Shown one piece after another: positions 8,227 to 19,480 of a stretch of DNA of 64,000 nt. The DNA comes from Cellulomonas chitinilytica (GTDB lineage Bacteria; Actinomycetota; Actinomycetes; Actinomycetales; Cellulomonadaceae). The translations under genes were made by a program, and so were the position numbers. The stretch is taken from positions 248,001 through 312,000 of the forward strand of contig NZ_BONK01000003.1 of assembly GCF_016862675.1 (NCBI RefSeq), in the 5' to 3' direction. The stretch's first letter is position 1, and the number at the start of each line of letters is the position of its first letter. A model generated the notes under the pieces. The model made no database searches and was not told where the DNA came from. It saw only the letters and a list, made by a program, of their open reading frames with translations.

Positions 8227-9449
8227 CAGTCGTGCACCGTGCCGTCGGCCAGCCGGTTGTACGGCAGGTACGCGACCTCGTACGGGTACTTCCCGGCCTC
8301 GTCGACGTCCAGCTCGACACCCAGCCCCGGCTGGTCGCCGGGGTGCAGGTAGCCGTCGGTGAACGTGAACGACTGGCGGAACACGGAGTTCGTCTTCGCC
8401 CCGTGCTGCATGTACTCCTGGATGCCGAAGTTGTGGATGGCGAGGCCGACGTGCATCTGCGCGGCGAGGCCGACCGGGGAGATGTCCGTGGGGCCGTGGA
8501 ACCCCGACTTCACCTGGTACTGCGCGGCGTAGTCCATGACCTTGCGCAGCGGGCTGATGCCGCCGAAGTGGGTGGACGCCGCCCGGACGTAGTCGATGAG
8601 CTGCTCCTTGATGAGCGCCTGGAAGTCCCAGACGGTGTTGAAGATCTCGCCGATCGCCAGCGGGGTCGTCGTGTGCTGACGGACGAGCCGCAGCGCCTCC
8701 TGGTTCTCCGCCGGCGTGCAGTCCTCGAGCCAGAACAGGTCGTACGGCTCCAGCGACTTGCCGAGCTTCGCCGCCTGGATCGGGGTCATGCGGTGGTGCC
8801 CGTCGTGCAGCAGCGGCAGGTCCGGGCCGAACTCGTTGCGGACCGCCTCGAACACGGTCGGCACGTGGCGCAGGTACGCCCGGGTGTCCCAGTCCTCCTC
8901 GGCGGGGTACGCGCCGCGCTGGGCGGGCTCGTGGTCGTACCGCTCCCCCGTCGTCGACTGCGCGGCGATGCCGTAGATCGCCTTGAGGCCGGGCACGCCG
9001 GTCTGCACACGGATCGAGCGGTAGCCCTGCTCCTGGTGCGCGCGGATCGAGTCGAAGAGCTCGGGCAGCGTCGTGCCGGACGCGTGGCCGTACGCCATCA
9101 GCCCGTCACGGCTCGCGCCGCCGAGCAGCTGGTAGACGGGCATGCCGGCGGCCTTGCCCTTGAGGTCCCACAGCGCCATGTCGACCGCGCCGATCGCGGC
9201 CATGGTCACCGGTCCCCGGCGCCAGTACCCGCTGCGGTACAGGAACTGCCAGGTGTCCTCGATGCGGGCGGCGTCCCGGCCGATCAGCAGCGGCGCGACG
9301 TGGTCGCGCAGGTAGCTGACGACGGCGAGCTCGCGGCCGTTGAGGGTCGCGTCACCGAGGCCGGTGAGGCCCTCGTCGGTGGTGATCTTCAGGGTGACGA
9401 AGTTGCGGTTCGGGCTGGTGACGACGACGTCGGCGGCGATGATCTTCAT
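8223..9449 (-). CDS. manD: Mannonate dehydratase, enolase superfamily (ManD/RspA type)
   Basis: The 408-residue protein is an enolase-superfamily dehydratase of the ManD/RspA group. Visible family blocks are [20 protein letters not shown] at the N terminus, [56 protein letters not shown] and [12 protein letters not shown], with acidic magnesium ligands in the barrel. It would dehydrate D-mannonate to 2-keto-3-deoxygluconate. The reaction assignment is supported by the adjacent fructuronate reductase, which makes mannonate. The family also contains low-activity members, so some doubt remains. It overlaps uxuB and gntK by four bases each. Confidence 0.88.
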   Translation of the reverse strand: MKIIAADVVVTSPNRNFVTLKITTDEGLTGLGDATLNGRELAVVSYLRDHVAPLLIGRDAARIEDTWQFLYRSGYWRRGPVTMAAIGAVDMALWDLKGKAAGMPVYQLLGGASRDGLMAYGHASGTTLPELFDSIRAHQEQGYRSIRVQTGVPGLKAIYGIAAQSTTGERYDHEPAQRGAYPAEEDWDTRAYLRHVPTVFEAVRNEFGPDLPLLHDGHHRMTPIQAAKLGKSLEPYDLFWLEDCTPAENQEALRLVRQHTTTPLAIGEIFNTVWDFQALIKEQLIDYVRAASTHFGGISPLRKVMDYAAQYQVKSGFHGPTDISPVGLAAQMHVGLAIHNFGIQEYMQHGAKTNSVFRQSFTFTDGYLHPGDQPGLGVELDVDEAGKYPYEVAYLPYNRLADGTVHDW

Positions 9450-10831
9450 GGTCGTGCTCCTGTGAGGGTGGGCTGACGGACGGCGAGCGACTCCGCGACG
9501 TGCCGCGCGAACACGTCCGAGCGGGCGAGGCGGGGGGCGAGCAGGTCGAGGGCGAGGCGGGCACGGGCGGCGCTCCCCCGGCCGGGCAGGCGCTCCGCGA
9601 GGGCGGTGGCGCCCGGGTCGGAGGCCGACACGTCGGTGGCCTCCAGGTGCTGGATCCACGCGGCGACGACGGCGGCGCCCGCGCGCCCGACGGGCAGGCC
9701 GGCGGCCGACCGTGCCTGCGCCACGGCGAGGACGCGGACCGGGAGCTTCTGCGAGCCGTCGCGGGCGATCTGGTCCAGCCGGTGCTCGATGCGCGCGTTC
9801 GCGAACCGGGTGCGCAGGTCGGCGACCGGGCCGTCGACGGGCACCGGCAGCACCTCGGCGGCCTCCGACCACAGCCGTTCGAGGTCGGCCCGGCACACCG
9901 GGTCGGCGAACGCCTCCGCGACCGTGGACCGGCCGCGGGCGAGACCTTCGTACGCGAGCAGCGAGTGGCCGGCGTTGAGCAGCCACAGCTTGCGGTGCAC
10001 TTCGGGCGCGAGGTCGTCGACGAACCGCGCGCCGGCGAGCTCCCACGCGGGCCGCCCGGCAGGGAAGCCGCCCTGCAGCACCCAGTCGCTGAACGGCTCG
10101 GTCACGACGGGCGAGCGGTCGTCCCGGCCGGTGAGGGTCCGGACGGCGGCGCGGTCGGCGTCGGTCGTCGCGGGCGTGATGCGGTCGACCATGGTCGAGA
10201 CGAACGAGACGTTCTCCTCGATCCACCGGGCGAGGCCCGCGTCGACCTGACGGGCGAGCTCGAGCGTCACGCGGCGGGTCGCGTCGCCGTTGTCGGGCAG
10301 GTTGTCGCAGCTCACGACGGCGATCGGCCCGGCTCCCGCGGCGCGGCGGGCCCGGAGCCCGTCGACGAGCCGCCCGGGGGCGGTCTCGGCGTCCCGCGCG
10401 TGGCGTGCGATGTCGCGGGCGACTCCCGGATGGTCGCGGTCGAGCCCGCCCGACGGGAGACGCCGGTAGCCGGCCTCGGTCACGGTGAGCGTCACGACGC
10501 CGACCTCGGCCCGGCTCAGATGCCCGCGCCACGCGGTCCCGTCGGTGCCGTCGTGCACCGAGACGAGGGAGTCCACCACCGTGGGCGTGTCCCCGTCCGC
10601 CGAGCGCACGAGCACCGTGTACCGGCCGTCCTGCGTCGCGAGGGCCTGGGCGGCGACCGGCGAGCGGCCCGTGAACGCGGCGACGCCCCAGCGGTCCGCG
10701 GGGTCGACCCGCTCGTTGGCCTGGTGGGTGTACCAGAGCTGGTGGGCGCGGGCGAACGCGCCGAGCCCCAGATGGACGACCCGTACGGGGGCCGGCGGCT
10801 CGCTGCGCACCCAGCCCGTCTCGTCGTGCAC
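9446..10831 (-). CDS. uxuB: Mannitol dehydrogenase-family fructuronate reductase
   Basis: The 461-residue protein belongs to the polyol/mannitol dehydrogenase family. It has an N-terminal NAD-binding region ([17 protein letters not shown]), a [11 protein letters not shown] motif and a C-terminal part containing [18 protein letters not shown]. In this family UxuB reduces D-fructuronate to D-mannonate with NADH, which fits its place upstream of manD. GTG at 10831 follows GGAGG at seven bases. It starts the minus-strand catabolic operon, and a LacI-type operator lies about 70 bases upstream (10899-10924). Mannitol or arabinitol activity is possible from the family alone; context favours fructuronate. 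Confidence 0.88.
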   Translation of the reverse strand: MHDETGWVRSEPPAPVRVVHLGLGAFARAHQLWYTHQANERVDPADRWGVAAFTGRSPVAAQALATQDGRYTVLVRSADGDTPTVVDSLVSVHDGTDGTAWRGHLSRAEVGVVTLTVTEAGYRRLPSGGLDRDHPGVARDIARHARDAETAPGRLVDGLRARRAAGAGPIAVVSCDNLPDNGDATRRVTLELARQVDAGLARWIEENVSFVSTMVDRITPATTDADRAAVRTLTGRDDRSPVVTEPFSDWVLQGGFPAGRPAWELAGARFVDDLAPEVHRKLWLLNAGHSLLAYEGLARGRSTVAEAFADPVCRADLERLWSEAAEVLPVPVDGPVADLRTRFANARIEHRLDQIARDGSQKLPVRVLAVAQARSAAGLPVGRAGAAVVAAWIQHLEATDVSASDPGATALAERLPGRGSAARARLALDLLAPRLARSDVFARHVAESLAVRQPTLTGARP

Positions 10832-10898
10832 GGCACCACCTCCACGTCGTGTGCCCGGTGTCGGGCATACGACGATTCAGCGCCCCCCGGACACCGGA

Positions 10899-10924
10899 TG
10901 GCAATCGGTTGCCATGACTTGCCG
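10899..10924 (-). promoter_or_regulatory. LacI-type operator upstream of uxuB
   Basis: The core TGGCAATCGGTTGCCA (10899-10914) is a near-perfect palindrome with 6-bp arms TGGCAA/TTGCCA, the usual form of LacI-family sites. The adjoining ten bases (TGACTTGCCG) extend a 26-base match, 22 identical, to the reverse complement of 11962-11987 on the other side of lacI. Its position between lacI and uxuB suggests repression of uxuB-manD-gntK. Confidence 0.75.
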
Positions 10925-10928
10925 TGCG

Positions 10929-11942
10929 TCAGGCGCCGCGCCGCCTCGAGGACCGCCGGGCCGTCGACTCCCGGACGACGAGCTGCGCGGGCAGCAGGGC
11001 GGCCCGGGCGTCGGGCGGTGTGCGCGAGCGCATGCCGGACAGCAGGGTCTGGACGGCGAACCGGCCCAGCGACTGCAGCGGCGCGGCGACCGTGGTGAGC
11101 GCCGGCGAACACAGCTCGGCGCCGAAGATGTCGTCGAACCCGACGACGCTCACGTCCCGCGGGACCCGCACCCCCGCGGCCGCGAGCCCGCGCATCAGCC
11201 CGATCGCGACGAGGTCGTTGTACGCCACGACCGCCGTCGCGGGCGAGCCGGCGACCGCGAGCGCCGCCTCCGTCCCGCCGGTGAGCGTGGGTGCGTACGG
11301 GCCGACGCGGTGGACGCGGAGGGAGAGCTCCTCGGCGGTCTCGCGCATCGCGCGCCAGCGCATCCCGTCCGCCCAGGAGGCCTCGGGTCCGGCGACGTAG
11401 GCGAGTGAGCGGTGGCCGAGCTCGGCGAGGTGCTCCACGGCGCGGCGGGTGCCGCGGGCGTTGTCGGTGATGACGCTGGGGATCCCGGTGAGGACGCGGT
11501 TGAGGACGACGGTGGGGCGCTGCTTGGCCATGACCCGGATGGTCGAGTCGGACATGCGTGAGGTACCGAGGACGACGCCCTCGACGAGCGGCAGGGCGCG
11601 TTCGAGGGCGGTGCGCTCGGCGGTCGCGGACTCGTGGACGTCGGCGACGAGGAGGGTGTAGTCGGCCTCGGTGGCGGCGAGCTCGGCGCCGCGGATGATC
11701 TCGAAGTAGAACGGGTTGGTGACGTCGGAGACGACGAGGGCGAGCAGCGACGTCTTCCCGGTGGGCAGGGCTCGTGCCAGGGGGTTGGCGCGGTAGCCCA
11801 TCTCCTCGGCGACGCGTCGGATCCGGGCGGCGGTGTCGGCATTGACGCGTCCCGGCCGTGAGAAGGCCCGCGACACGGTCGAGGGGGCGACCCCGCAGGC
11901 CTCCGCGACGTCGTAGATCGTCGGCACCCGACGTTCGTCCAC
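10929..11942 (-). CDS. LacI-family regulator of glucuronide catabolism
   Basis: The 337-residue protein has a LacI helix-turn-helix at residues 7-30 (TIYDVAEACGVAPSTVSRAF), a hinge region with NPLARALPTGKT, and a periplasmic-binding-protein-like sensor domain (VVSDVTNPFYFEIIRG, VVGFDDIFGAELCSPALTTV). GTG at 11942 begins the conserved part. It lies between divergent uidA and codirectional uxuB, and each of those promoters has a copy of the same 26-base operator. It therefore probably represses both units and itself. Glucuronate or a downstream aldonate is the likely effector, which is an inference from context. Confidence 0.92.
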   Translation of the reverse strand: MDERRVPTIYDVAEACGVAPSTVSRAFSRPGRVNADTAARIRRVAEEMGYRANPLARALPTGKTSLLALVVSDVTNPFYFEIIRGAELAATEADYTLLVADVHESATAERTALERALPLVEGVVLGTSRMSDSTIRVMAKQRPTVVLNRVLTGIPSVITDNARGTRRAVEHLAELGHRSLAYVAGPEASWADGMRWRAMRETAEELSLRVHRVGPYAPTLTGGTEAALAVAGSPATAVVAYNDLVAIGLMRGLAAAGVRVPRDVSVVGFDDIFGAELCSPALTTVAAPLQSLGRFAVQTLLSGMRSRTPPDARAALLPAQLVVRESTARRSSRRRGA

Positions 11943-11955
11943 GCGCCGAACGTAG

Positions 11956-13848
<1,893 letters not shown>

Positions 13849-13895
13849 CCGTCGCCCGAGGTGCCGCCGCCGCCGCACCCGACCGAGGAGCCGAG

Positions 13896-15320
13896 ATGAC
13901 CAGCACCGTCGCTGTCCCTGCCGTCCTTGCCGCACCCGAGACGCCCGCACCCGAGACGCCCGCACCTGGGGCGGCCGCGCCGAAGCTCCGCTTCCGCTCG
14001 TACCTCGGGTACGCCGCCGGGGACGCGGGCAACAACCTGGCGTTCTCGATGACGTCGATGTTCCTGCTGCTCTACTACACCGACGTCGTCGGCATCTCGG
14101 CCGCCGCCGCGGGGACCCTGTTCCTCGTCGTGCGGGTCTGGGACGCGTTCGCGGACATCTGGGCCGGCCGGCAGGTCGACAAGACGATGACGCGGTGGGG
14201 CAAGTTCCGGCCGTTCTTCCTGTTCGGCTCGTTGCCGCTGCTGCTGCTGTCGGTGGCGACGTTCACGGTCCCGGGCGGGCTGGGCGGCACGGGCAAGCTC
14301 ATCTACGCGTACCTCACGTACGCGCTGCTGGGCCTGGCGTACAGCCTCGTGAACATCCCGTACGGGTCGCTGGCGTCCGCGATGACGCAGGAGCCCGTCG
14401 AGCGGGCTCGCCTGGCGAGCTTCCGGTCGATGGGCACCGCGGCGACGATCATCGCGCTCGCGTTCATCGTCGCGCCGCAGATCAAGAGCTCGGACAACCT
14501 GCAGCAGTCGCTCACGCTCACCACACTGCTGTTCGTCGTCTTCGGGTTCGGCCTCTACATGCTGCTGTTCTCCACGTCGAAGGAGCGCGTGGTCCGGACC
14601 GTCGCGCACGTGAGCCTCAAGCAGAGCCTGGCCACGCTCAAGGGCAACCGGCCGCTGCTCATGCTGTGCCTGTCCGCCCTGTCGTTCCTGGTCGGCATGT
14701 TCACGCTGCAGACCGTGCAGGCGTACTACGCCCGCGACGTGCTCGGCGACGCGAACTACTTCATCGTCCTGACCCTCGTGAGCACCGGCGTGATGTTCGT
14801 GGTCGCCGGGTTCATCCCCCGGATCGTGCGGGCCGTCGGCAAGAAGCCCGCCTACCTGGCGAGCAGCGTCGTCGCGATCGTCGCCGCCGTCGGCATCGCG
14901 CTGACGCCGTCGACGCTGCCGGGGCTCGCCATCGCGTTCTTCGGCCTCTACGGGGTCGGGCTCGCGGCGGTCAACACCCTGATGTGGGCGCTGGAAGCCG
15001 ACACCGTCGAGTACGGCGAGTGGCGGACCGGGGTGCGCACCGAGGGCACCACGTACGCCGTGTTCTCGTTCACCCGCAAGGTCGGGCAGGCCGTCGGCGG
15101 CGCGGCCGCGGCGTTCGGGCTCGGCATCGTCGGGTACGTCGCGCACCAGGACGTGCAGAGCCAGGCGACCCAGGACGGCATCCGGTACATCGCGGGCTTC
15201 GTCCCGGCGGCGTTCATCCTCGTCGGGGTCGTGATCATGGTGTTCTACCCGCTCACCGAGACCCGCTTCCGGGCCATGGTGGCCGACGTCGCCGCCCGCC
15301 GCGCCGCGCAGGAGGGCTGA
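13896..15320 (+). CDS. GPH-family sugar:cation symporter, probable glucuronide carrier
   Basis: The 474-residue protein has about twelve hydrophobic segments and the signature of glycoside-pentoside-hexuronide transporters: RVWDAFADIWAGRQVDKTMTRWGKFRPF in the first cytoplasmic loop and LVNIPYGSLASAMTQ. UidB of enterobacteria belongs to the same family. Position between beta-glucuronidase and glucuronate isomerase makes glucuronides the likely substrate. The N terminus carries a short perfect 15-base tandem duplication that gives APETP twice, in a cytoplasmic tail. ATG at 13896 follows GAGGAG. Confidence 0.92.
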   Translation: MTSTVAVPAVLAAPETPAPETPAPGAAAPKLRFRSYLGYAAGDAGNNLAFSMTSMFLLLYYTDVVGISAAAAGTLFLVVRVWDAFADIWAGRQVDKTMTRWGKFRPFFLFGSLPLLLLSVATFTVPGGLGGTGKLIYAYLTYALLGLAYSLVNIPYGSLASAMTQEPVERARLASFRSMGTAATIIALAFIVAPQIKSSDNLQQSLTLTTLLFVVFGFGLYMLLFSTSKERVVRTVAHVSLKQSLATLKGNRPLLMLCLSALSFLVGMFTLQTVQAYYARDVLGDANYFIVLTLVSTGVMFVVAGFIPRIVRAVGKKPAYLASSVVAIVAAVGIALTPSTLPGLAIAFFGLYGVGLAAVNTLMWALEADTVEYGEWRTGVRTEGTTYAVFSFTRKVGQAVGGAAAAFGLGIVGYVAHQDVQSQATQDGIRYIAGFVPAAFILVGVVIMVFYPLTETRFRAMVADVAARRAAQEG

Positions 15321-15323
15321 GAC

Positions 15324-16748
15324 GTGCCGACGCTCACCGCCCAGGCGCTGCGCCTGCACCCCGACCGGCTGCTGCCGTCGGCGCCCGAGGTGCGCTCGAT
15401 CGCCCGACGCCTGTACGACGAGGTCCGCGACCTGCCGATCCTGTCGCCGCACGGCCACGTCGAGGCGCAGCTGCTCCTCGACGACCGGCCGTTCCCCGAC
15501 CCGACGACGCTGCTGGTCACGCCCGACCACTACGTCACCCGGCTCCTGCACGCGTCGGGAGTCCCGCTCGAGCGGCTCGGCGTCGGACAGGGACCGCTGT
15601 CCCCCGACGCGGCCCGCTCGGCGTGGCGGCTGCTGTGCGAGCACTGGGACGTCTACCGCGGGACACCCGTGCGGTACTGGCTGGAGAGCACGCTCGTCGA
15701 CGTCTTCGGCGTCGCGCTGCGGCCGAGCGCGGCCACGGCCGACGACCTGTTCGACACGGTCCGCGACCGGCTCGCCGAGCCGGGGTTCCGTCCGCGAGCG
15801 CTGTTCGACCGGTTCCGGATCGAGGTCCTCGCGACGACGGACGACCCGGCCGACGACCTCGCGGCCCACGCGGCGCTGCGTGACGACCCGACGTTCACCG
15901 GGCGGGTCGTGCCGACGTTCCGGCCCGACCGGTACCTGGAGGCCGGGCGCCCGCAGTGGGCCCGCGACGTGCTGCACCTGGGTGCGGTGGCCGGGGTCGA
16001 CACCGGGTCGTACGCCGGGTGGGTCGCCGCGATGGAGGACCGCCGCGCGTGGTTCCGGGCGCACGGCGGGGTCTCCACCGACCACAGCCACGAGGACGTC
16101 GGGACCGAGCCGCTCGACGCCTCGGACGCCGAGCGGCTCTACTCGGCCGCGCTCGCGGGCGTCGCGACCCCGTCCGGGACGACGGCGCTGCGCCGGCACA
16201 TGCTGCTGGAGATGGCGCGCATGGCGACGGAGGACGGCCTGACGATGACGCTCCACCCGGGGGTGCGCCGCGGCCACCACGGTCCGACGGCCGCGCGGTT
16301 CGGGCCGGACACCGGGCACGACCTGCCGCTGCCCGGTGCGTTCACCGACGCGCTGCGCCCGCTGCTCGACCGGTTCGGCACCCACCCGAACCTCAGGCTC
16401 GTGCTGTTCACGCTCGACGAGTCCGTCTTCTCCCGCGAGCTCGCGCCGCTGGCCGGGTTCTACCCGTCGGTGTACGTCGGGGCGCCGTGGTGGTTCCTGG
16501 ACGCCCCCGACGCGATCCGCCGGTGGCGCTCGGCCGTCACGGAGACGGCCGGCCTGTCCCGGACCAGCGGGTTCATCGACGACACCCGGGCGCTGTGCTC
16601 GATCCCCGCGCGGCACGACATGGCCAGGCGCCTCGACGCCGGCTACCTCGCCGGGCTCGTGGCCGACCACCGCCTCGACGAGGACGAGGCCGCCGAGGCG
16701 GTGGTCGACCTGGTCCGCGGGCGGCCGCGCGAGGTCTTCGGGTTGTGA
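15324..16748 (+). CDS. uxaC: Glucuronate isomerase
   Basis: The 474-residue enzyme of the uronate isomerase family (amidohydrolase fold) converts D-glucuronate to D-fructuronate. SPHGHVEAQLLL near residue 41 is the metal-binding HxH segment. HSHEDVGTEPLDASDAERLY and MTLHPGVRRGHH continue the family pattern, and the C-terminal block has GFIDDTRALCSIPARHD. The length fits the family. GTG at 15324 lies three bases past the transporter stop. It links beta-glucuronidase to the uxuB-manD operon on the other side of lacI, completing the route to 2-keto-3-deoxygluconate. Confidence 0.95.
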   Translation: MPTLTAQALRLHPDRLLPSAPEVRSIARRLYDEVRDLPILSPHGHVEAQLLLDDRPFPDPTTLLVTPDHYVTRLLHASGVPLERLGVGQGPLSPDAARSAWRLLCEHWDVYRGTPVRYWLESTLVDVFGVALRPSAATADDLFDTVRDRLAEPGFRPRALFDRFRIEVLATTDDPADDLAAHAALRDDPTFTGRVVPTFRPDRYLEAGRPQWARDVLHLGAVAGVDTGSYAGWVAAMEDRRAWFRAHGGVSTDHSHEDVGTEPLDASDAERLYSAALAGVATPSGTTALRRHMLLEMARMATEDGLTMTLHPGVRRGHHGPTAARFGPDTGHDLPLPGAFTDALRPLLDRFGTHPNLRLVLFTLDESVFSRELAPLAGFYPSVYVGAPWWFLDAPDAIRRWRSAVTETAGLSRTSGFIDDTRALCSIPARHDMARRLDAGYLAGLVADHRLDEDEAAEAVVDLVRGRPREVFGL

Positions 16749-16760
16749 GCGTGCGCGGTC

Positions 16761-16799
16761 GAGCCCCCACCGGCCGGGGAGGCGGGCCGGTGGGGGCTC
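16761..16799. terminator. Strong hairpin between convergent genes
   Basis: A perfect 15-bp stem, GAGCCCCCACCGGCC with GGCCGGTGGGGGCTC, surrounds a nine-base loop. It follows uxaC on the plus strand and the small gene ending at 16806 on the minus strand, so it can act in both directions. T tracts are lacking, as is common in this genome. Confidence 0.8.
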
Positions 16800-16805
16800 G
16801 GTCGC

Positions 16806-17018
16806 TCACGTCGCGGTGCCGAGCGTGCCGCCCGGTCTGACGACCAGTGCGGCCACGGCCCGGGCGACCGCCCGTTCCGCGTCCGGTCCCGACAGCTTCG
16901 GGAAGCTCGCGGGCAGGTCGACCTCCGCGACCCGTTCGTCGTCCTCGGCCGCCAGGTGGCCGCCGAGCCCGACGGAGGTGATCTTGCCGTCCTGCGTGTA
17001 CGTCACGTGCGCCTTCAT
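16806..17018 (-). CDS. Small hypothetical protein
   Basis: The 70-residue soluble protein is not recognised. It has an acidic middle (AAEDDERVAEVDLPASF) and an alanine-rich C-terminal helix (ERAVARAVAALVVRP). The ATG at 17018 is 14 bases from the stop of the following 103-residue gene on the same strand, so they probably share a transcript. Coding is supported by typical codon bias; no function is proposed. Confidence 0.6.
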   Translation of the reverse strand: MKAHVTYTQDGKITSVGLGGHLAAEDDERVAEVDLPASFPKLSGPDAERAVARAVAALVVRPGGTLGTAT

Positions 17019-17032
17019 GGGTCTGCTCCGTC

Positions 17033-17344
17033 CTACGGCTCGACGATCGCGAGGTTGAGGTACCAGATGAACGGTGCGTCGGGGCCGACGCTCTCGACCT
17101 CCACGCGGACCGTCGGGTCGTCGTTGGTGGCGGCGTTCGGGATCTTCGACCTGATCGCGATCGACGTGACCTTGAGCTGGCGGTCCTCGTTCGACGCGTC
17201 GAACGGCGTGGCCGACGCGGTGACGCTCGTCTCCGAGAGCGTCCCGTGCGCGGGCAGGTGGATCTTCTTGGTCTTCGTGGTGCCGGCGGTGAAGCCGGAC
17301 GAGTCGAAGAACTCGAAGTGGACGTGGTCGACGGTGGCGGTCAT
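17033..17344 (-). CDS. Hypothetical protein
   Basis: The 103-residue protein is not recognised. It begins MTATVDHVHFEFFDSSGF and has alternating hydrophobic residues suggestive of a beta-sandwich (VRVEVESVGPDAPFIWYLNL), with no signal peptide or membrane segment. ATG at 17344 follows AGGGGG. A longer in-frame extension upstream has poor composition and no ribosome site. It sits upstream of a 70-residue unknown gene and downstream of the amylosucrase gene, separated from it by 207 bases with no clear features except a hairpin at the amylosucrase stop. Confidence 0.65.
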   Translation of the reverse strand: MTATVDHVHFEFFDSSGFTAGTTKTKKIHLPAHGTLSETSVTASATPFDASNEDRQLKVTSIAIRSKIPNAATNDDPTVRVEVESVGPDAPFIWYLNLAIVEP

Positions 17345-17543
17345 CGGTGCCCCCTGCGGTGCGGGGCCCCGACGTCGTCGGGACGGTGCTGGTGCTGCCT
17401 CATGGTGTGCCCCCTTGTGCGGTGCGGGCCGCTGGTCGGCCCGATGGGTCGACGGTAGGGAGCAAGGGTCGCTGTCCGGCAGCGGGGAAACCCCGGTCCG
17501 AGCCCCAGTCGTGACCGTCACCTCTCAGCGGCTGCTACGCCTC

Positions 17544-17567
17544 GGCCGCCGTCACGGCTCGGCGGCC
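17544..17567 (-). terminator. Hairpin enclosing the amylosucrase stop codon
   Basis: GGCCGCCG and CGGCGGCC pair around an eight-base loop that contains the stop codon of the amylosucrase gene. It may end the surface-protein/amylosucrase transcript. No T tract follows, so the call is tentative. Confidence 0.45.
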
Positions 17568-19480
17568 GTCAGCCACACCGCGCGCCACGGTGCGAGCCAC
17601 ACCTGGTCGTCGTCCCCGGGCGTGACGCGCTCGCCGCTCAGCGCGTCGACCGCCGCCTCGAGCCCCTGTTCACGCAGCCGCCAGCCGGTGACCGGCCGCC
17701 ACTGGCCGGTCACGTTGTACGCCGCGAGCATCGTTCCCCGTGGGTGCCGGCGTGCCACCAGGAGGACACCCGGGTCGTCGGGCCCGAGCACGTCGGGCCG
17801 GACGGAGGCGTGCAGGTGCGGCAGGTCGGCGCGGGTCCGGGCGAGGTGTCGCAGGCCGCCCAGGACCCGCCCCTCCACGGTCGACGGGTCCTGGGCGCGC
17901 GCGAGCGCCGCGAGGTCCAGCGGCGGCCGGTGCGCCCACCGGTTGTCGTCGGCGTGCGCCGGGTCGTCGGCCCAGTCGGGGTCGTTCGGCAGGGCGACCT
18001 CGTCGCCCGACCACAGCACGGGGATGCCGCCCCAGCCCATGACGACGGCGTGCGCGAGCAGCACGCGCGCGACGGCCGCGTCGACCGCGTCGGCGTCACC
18101 TGCGTCCCGGGCCGCCTCGAGCCCGGCGAGGCTCGCCGTGGTCCCGCTGATCCGCCGGTCGCCCGTCGCGGGGTTGTGCTGGAAGACGAGCCCCCGCGCG
18201 TCCGACCCGGGGAACGCGCCGGAGTACCAGTCGGACAGGAACGCCCGGTGCGCGTGCCCGGACAGCCCGACGGCCGCCGCGTCACCGTCGTCGACGGCCC
18301 AGCCGATGTCGTCGTGGCAGCGGACGTACGTCACCCACGCCGTCGTCGACGGCACCGGGGGCAGCGCCCGCAGCGCGTGGGACGCGAGCCGCACGTCCTT
18401 CGCCGCGAGCATCGACCACACGTGCACCATGAGCGCGTTGTGGTAGGCCAGGTCGCTGACCTTCCCGTGCCGGGCGCCCGCGCCGAGGTAGTGCACGAGG
18501 TCCGCCGGCCCGACGATGGCCTCGGCCTTGAACAGCACCCCGGGGCACGCGATCCGGGCGAGCGCCCGCAGCGCCTGCGTGATGGCGTGCACCTCCGGCT
18601 CGTTCTGGCAGGACGTGCCCATCCGTTTCCAGAGGAACGCGATCGCGTCGAGCCGCAGCACCTCGACGCCCTGGTTGGCGAGGAACAGCACGACGCGCGC
18701 GAGCTCGGCGAACACCCGGGGGTTCGCCCAGCTCAGGTCCCACTGCCAGGAGTTGAACGTCGTCCAGACCCACCCGTGCAGGTCGTCGTCCCACGTGAAG
18801 CTGCCGGGCGCGAAGTCGGGGAACACCTCCGGGAGCGTCCGCTCGTACTGGTCCGGCACGGTGCGGTCCGGGAACACGAGGAAGTAGTCCCGGTGCTGGG
18901 CGCTGCCCTCGCGGGCCGCCTGCGCCCACGGGTGCTCACGGGCGACGTGGTTGAGCACGAGGTCCAGCACCAGGCTGATGCCCGCGCGCCGCAGCCGGGT
19001 GGCGAGGTCGCGCAGGTCGTCCATCGTGCCGAGGTCCGCACGGACCGCCCGGTAGTCGGCGACCGCGTAGCCGCCGTCGTTGTCGCCCTCCCGCGGGCGC
19101 AGCAGCGGCATGAGGTGCAGGTAGGTGACGCCGAGCTCGCGCAGGTAGCCGATCCCCTCGGCGACGCCCGCGAGGTCGCCCCCGAACCGGTCGGCGTACG
19201 TCGCGTACCCGAGCATCCCGGGGCGCTGGAACCAGTCGGGGGCGAGCGTGCGCTCCTGGTCGAGCCGGTGCAGCTCGGGGTCACGCTCCACGTAGGCCTG
19301 CGCGGCGGCGTCGACGAGGTCCACGAGCAGGCCCCCGGCATCCGGGTAGACGGTTCCGATGCCGTCGCTCAGGTCCTCCCACCAGCGCTCGAGGCGAAGC
19401 TCGAACAGGTCGCGGCGGTCCGGCGTGACCTCGGCGAGCCGTCGTCGCGCGGCTGCCCGGACGTCCGCCGGGACGGTCAC
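17552..19480 (-). CDS. Amylosucrase, GH13 subfamily 4
   Basis: The 642-residue enzyme has the amylosucrase architecture: an N-terminal helical domain, a GH13 barrel and a C-terminal beta domain. Catalytic residues are visible: nucleophile D278 in [10 protein letters not shown], acid/base E320 in LFKAEAIVG and D390 in RCHDDIGW. Amylosucrase transfers glucose from sucrose onto alpha-glucan, releasing fructose. No signal peptide is present, so it is cytoplasmic. GTG at 19480 overlaps by four bases the stop of a giant surface-protein gene, an unexpected partner. The trehalose/glycogen operon at 48978-55512 could use its glucan product. Confidence 0.92.
   Translation of the reverse strand: MTVPADVRAAARRRLAEVTPDRRDLFELRLERWWEDLSDGIGTVYPDAGGLLVDLVDAAAQAYVERDPELHRLDQERTLAPDWFQRPGMLGYATYADRFGGDLAGVAEGIGYLRELGVTYLHLMPLLRPREGDNDGGYAVADYRAVRADLGTMDDLRDLATRLRRAGISLVLDLVLNHVAREHPWAQAAREGSAQHRDYFLVFPDRTVPDQYERTLPEVFPDFAPGSFTWDDDLHGWVWTTFNSWQWDLSWANPRVFAELARVVLFLANQGVEVLRLDAIAFLWKRMGTSCQNEPEVHAITQALRALARIACPGVLFKAEAIVGPADLVHYLGAGARHGKVSDLAYHNALMVHVWSMLAAKDVRLASHALRALPPVPSTTAWVTYVRCHDDIGWAVDDGDAAAVGLSGHAHRAFLSDWYSGAFPGSDARGLVFQHNPATGDRRISGTTASLAGLEAARDAGDADAVDAAVARVLLAHAVVMGWGGIPVLWSGDEVALPNDPDWADDPAHADDNRWAHRPPLDLAALARAQDPSTVEGRVLGGLRHLARTRADLPHLHASVRPDVLGPDDPGVLLVARRHPRGTMLAAYNVTGQWRPVTGWRLREQGLEAAVDALSGERVTPGDDDQVWLAPWRAVWLTAAEP

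Noticed and set aside
8223..10904. A single 893-codon open frame covering manD and most of uxuB
   Set aside because: The upstream part is out of frame with the real fructuronate reductase and has arginine/proline-rich shadow composition. The manD start at 9449 with overlap to uxuB explains the coding.
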